From CAZNMF01 sp035547155 (GTDB taxonomy: Bacteria; Acidobacteriota; Vicinamibacteria; Vicinamibacterales; SCN-69-37): a DNA stretch of 6,092 nt. Both the position numbers and the translations under genes were made by a program. Every line of letters starts with the position of its first letter. Positions within the stretch are counted from its first letter, which is position 1. The notes beneath the pieces were generated by a model that had not been told where the DNA came from, did not search any database, and worked only from the letters and a program-made list of their open reading frames with translations. Location: NCBI GenBank assembly GCA_035547155.1, contig DASZVJ010000037.1, forward strand, positions 1 through 6,092, read 5' to 3'. This document shows positions 5,347-6,092 of the stretch, piece after piece.

Positions 5347-5379
5347 CGTAGGAGGCCGCCCCGGTGGCGGCCTCCTACG
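5347..5379 (-). terminator. Perfect 14-bp hairpin at the end of the subunit-3-like gene
   Basis: CGTAGGAGGCCGCC (5347-5360) pairs perfectly with 5366-5379 over the loop CCGGT. On the minus strand the stem contains the TAG stop (5375-5377) of the subunit-3-like gene, so it lies exactly at the 3' end of that transcript and before marR. No T-run follows. It is also element B of the inverted repeat pair, so termination may be secondary to its being a repeat. Confidence 0.55.
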
Positions 5380-5986
5380 TGTAACTCACCCCGATCTTCC
5401 GCAACACCTCGTCCGGCGCGCCTTTCCATTCGGCGACGAACACGTTGCCCATGTAGCCGATGTCGGCCATGCCGATCTTGCTCGACCAGAACCCTGTCGC
5501 GACCAGATCGCGCATCGTCGTGAAGAACCGCACGCCATGGCTGAGCTCCGGCGATGCTGTTTTCGGAAACGCGATGTCGTCGAGCACCTGACGCTGCTGA
5601 TCGGCGGTCGCGTCGATGAACGCGCGATCGAAGCGCCGGCGGCACTCCGTGTCGAGCCAGACGAGTCCGCCGCGCATCGCCGTCTGCCGCTCCGCCTGCT
5701 CGGCGACGATGTAGTCGATGAACTCGGGCGCGCCGGCCTCGGACGCGCTGCCGGATCGGCCGTCGCGCGGAATGATCACATCCGACAACGCGACGATAGT
5801 CGCGTACTCGTGCGCCGAGAAGAACCTCGGCCGGTACGGCGTCTGCGTCGTTGTGCCCTGCTGCCGCGCCATCTCGGCATGCTGCGCGGCAGCCGCAACG
5901 TCTTCGCGGCTCCACGTGAACGCCACGGCTGCCGCCGGCGCGGCGCCGATCCAGTGCAACATTTCACGTCGATCGATTCTGCTCAT
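5375..5986 (-). CDS. Gluconate 2-dehydrogenase subunit 3-like protein, Tat signal
   Basis: 203 residues. The N-terminus MSRIDRREMLHWIGAAPAAAVAF is a twin-arginine signal: Arg6-Arg7-Glu-Met-Leu, then a hydrophobic Ala-rich stretch. The mature part has the pattern of the gluconate 2-dehydrogenase gamma (subunit 3) family: FFSAHEYATIVALSDVIIPRD (55-75), GAPEFIDYIV, a middle WLDTECRRRFDRAF segment, and GMADIGYMGN near the C-terminus. In characterised gluconate or fructose dehydrogenases the small Tat-signalled subunit carries the flavoprotein partner across the inner membrane. The ATG start has GAGG 7 nt upstream. The gene immediately upstream on the same strand ends in the window and could encode that partner, a GMC-type oxidoreductase. 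The family is fairly sure; partner and sugar substrate are inferred. Its stop codon lies inside a 14-bp hairpin. Confidence 0.85.
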   Translation of the reverse strand: MSRIDRREMLHWIGAAPAAAVAFTWSREDVAAAAQHAEMARQQGTTTQTPYRPRFFSAHEYATIVALSDVIIPRDGRSGSASEAGAPEFIDYIVAEQAERQTAMRGGLVWLDTECRRRFDRAFIDATADQQRQVLDDIAFPKTASPELSHGVRFFTTMRDLVATGFWSSKIGMADIGYMGNVFVAEWKGAPDEVLRKIGVSYT

Positions 5987-6001
5987 TGGAAAACCTCGTC
6001 G

Positions 6002-6050
6002 GTTCTCAGTTCTTAGTTCGAAGTTCTCAGTTCGAAGTTCGAAGTTCGAA
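6002..6050. repeat. Seven tandem 7-bp repeats GTTCNNA
   Basis: Seven heptamers in perfect phase: GTTCTCA, GTTCTTA, GTTCGAA, GTTCTCA, then GTTCGAA three times. An eighth, altered unit (GTTTTCTCA) follows and contains the stop codon of the gene to the right. All units keep GTTC and a final A; positions 5-6 vary. The array fills most of the 70-bp gap before the subunit-3-like gene. Confidence 0.85.
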
Positions 6051-6056
6051 GTTTTC

Positions 6057-6092
6057 TCAGATGTTTCCCTTCCGCCGCTCGTCCGCGATGTA
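6057..6092 (-). CDS. C-terminal 11 codons of the upstream gene (possible GMC oxidoreductase)
   Basis: On the minus strand the edge reads YIADERRKGNI followed by TGA (6057-6059). Eleven residues are too few to identify the family. Order and strand, directly before a Tat-exported subunit-3-like gene, fit the large FAD-binding GMC subunit, whose C-termini often end in a short charged helix like this. This is a context guess. The TGA lies in the last degenerate unit of the heptamer array. Confidence 0.4.
   Translation of the reverse strand, partial: YIADERRKGNI

Larger units (their letters stand above)
5294..5379. repeat. REP/BIME-like pair of inverted GC-rich elements
   Basis: Element A (5294-5318), read on the complement, is CGTAGG-GG-CGCCCCCGTGGC-CGCC. 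Element B (5347-5379), read on the plus strand, starts CGTAGGAGGCCGCCCCGGTGGC. Apart from two single-base insertions and a G/C change they match, so A and B are related copies in opposite orientation. They flank four 7-bp repeats. The arrangement recalls enterobacterial BIMEs and suggests a dispersed genomic repeat; copy number elsewhere is unknown. It fills most of the gap between the subunit-3-like gene and marR. Confidence 0.5.

Noticed and set aside
5087..6016. A 309-codon open frame on the plus strand
   Set aside because: It is antisense to both the MarR and subunit-3-like genes, crosses the repeat region, and has the Arg-rich composition of a shadow frame.
6002..6059. Possible CRISPR array
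   Set aside because: The units are 7 bp, contiguous and without spacers, so this is a simple tandem repeat.

Overview
This is a GC-rich bacterial window with ten protein-coding genes, two of them cut by the window edges. I see no rRNA, tRNA, CRISPR array, insertion sequence or phage gene. Phylum cannot be proved from 6 kb. The GC bias, a Tat-exported gluconate-2-dehydrogenase-subunit-3-like protein beside the tail of another gene, GC-rich hairpin repeats and 7-bp tandem repeats in the gaps would fit Acidobacteriota (Vicinamibacteria-like), which is an inference.

Layout. Positions 1-1323 (+) hold the end of a cyclophilin-type prolyl isomerase followed, after 3 bp, by a GH5-like (clan GH-A) glycoside hydrolase with both catalytic glutamates. 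Positions 1283-3179 (-) hold a small charged protein of unknown function and, downstream of it, a B12-binding radical SAM protein of the BchE/HpnP-like type. The radical SAM gene converges on the hydrolase gene and overlaps it by 41 bp. Positions 3180-4106 (+) hold two small likely nucleic-acid-related proteins: a single-RRM glycine-rich RNA-binding protein behind a structured leader, and a 76-residue protein combining a UvrD/PcrA-tail-like (Tudor/SH3) module with a Lys/Ala tail. A 12-bp GUGA-capped hairpin separates them.

Positions 4156-5280 (-) hold a marR-yceI pair. The marR gene has a clear sigma-70-type promoter with a perfect inverted repeat in its spacer. The predicted transcription start falls on the GTG start codon, so the mRNA may be leaderless. 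A degraded copy of the same operator lies before yceI, suggesting one MarR-type regulator controlling itself and a lipid-binding YceI protein. Positions 5281-6092 (-) hold the Tat-signal subunit-3-like protein and the last 11 codons of the gene before it. Both gaps around this gene carry 7-bp tandem repeats, and the downstream gap also carries an inverted pair of GC-rich hairpin elements.

The window reads as ordinary chromosomal sequence made of several small units. I do not see a complete new multi-gene system. The most interesting items are the leaderless, spacer-operator marR promoter with its second site at yceI, the twin-hairpin leader of the RRM gene, the Tudor-like small protein, and the heptamer and hairpin repeats.
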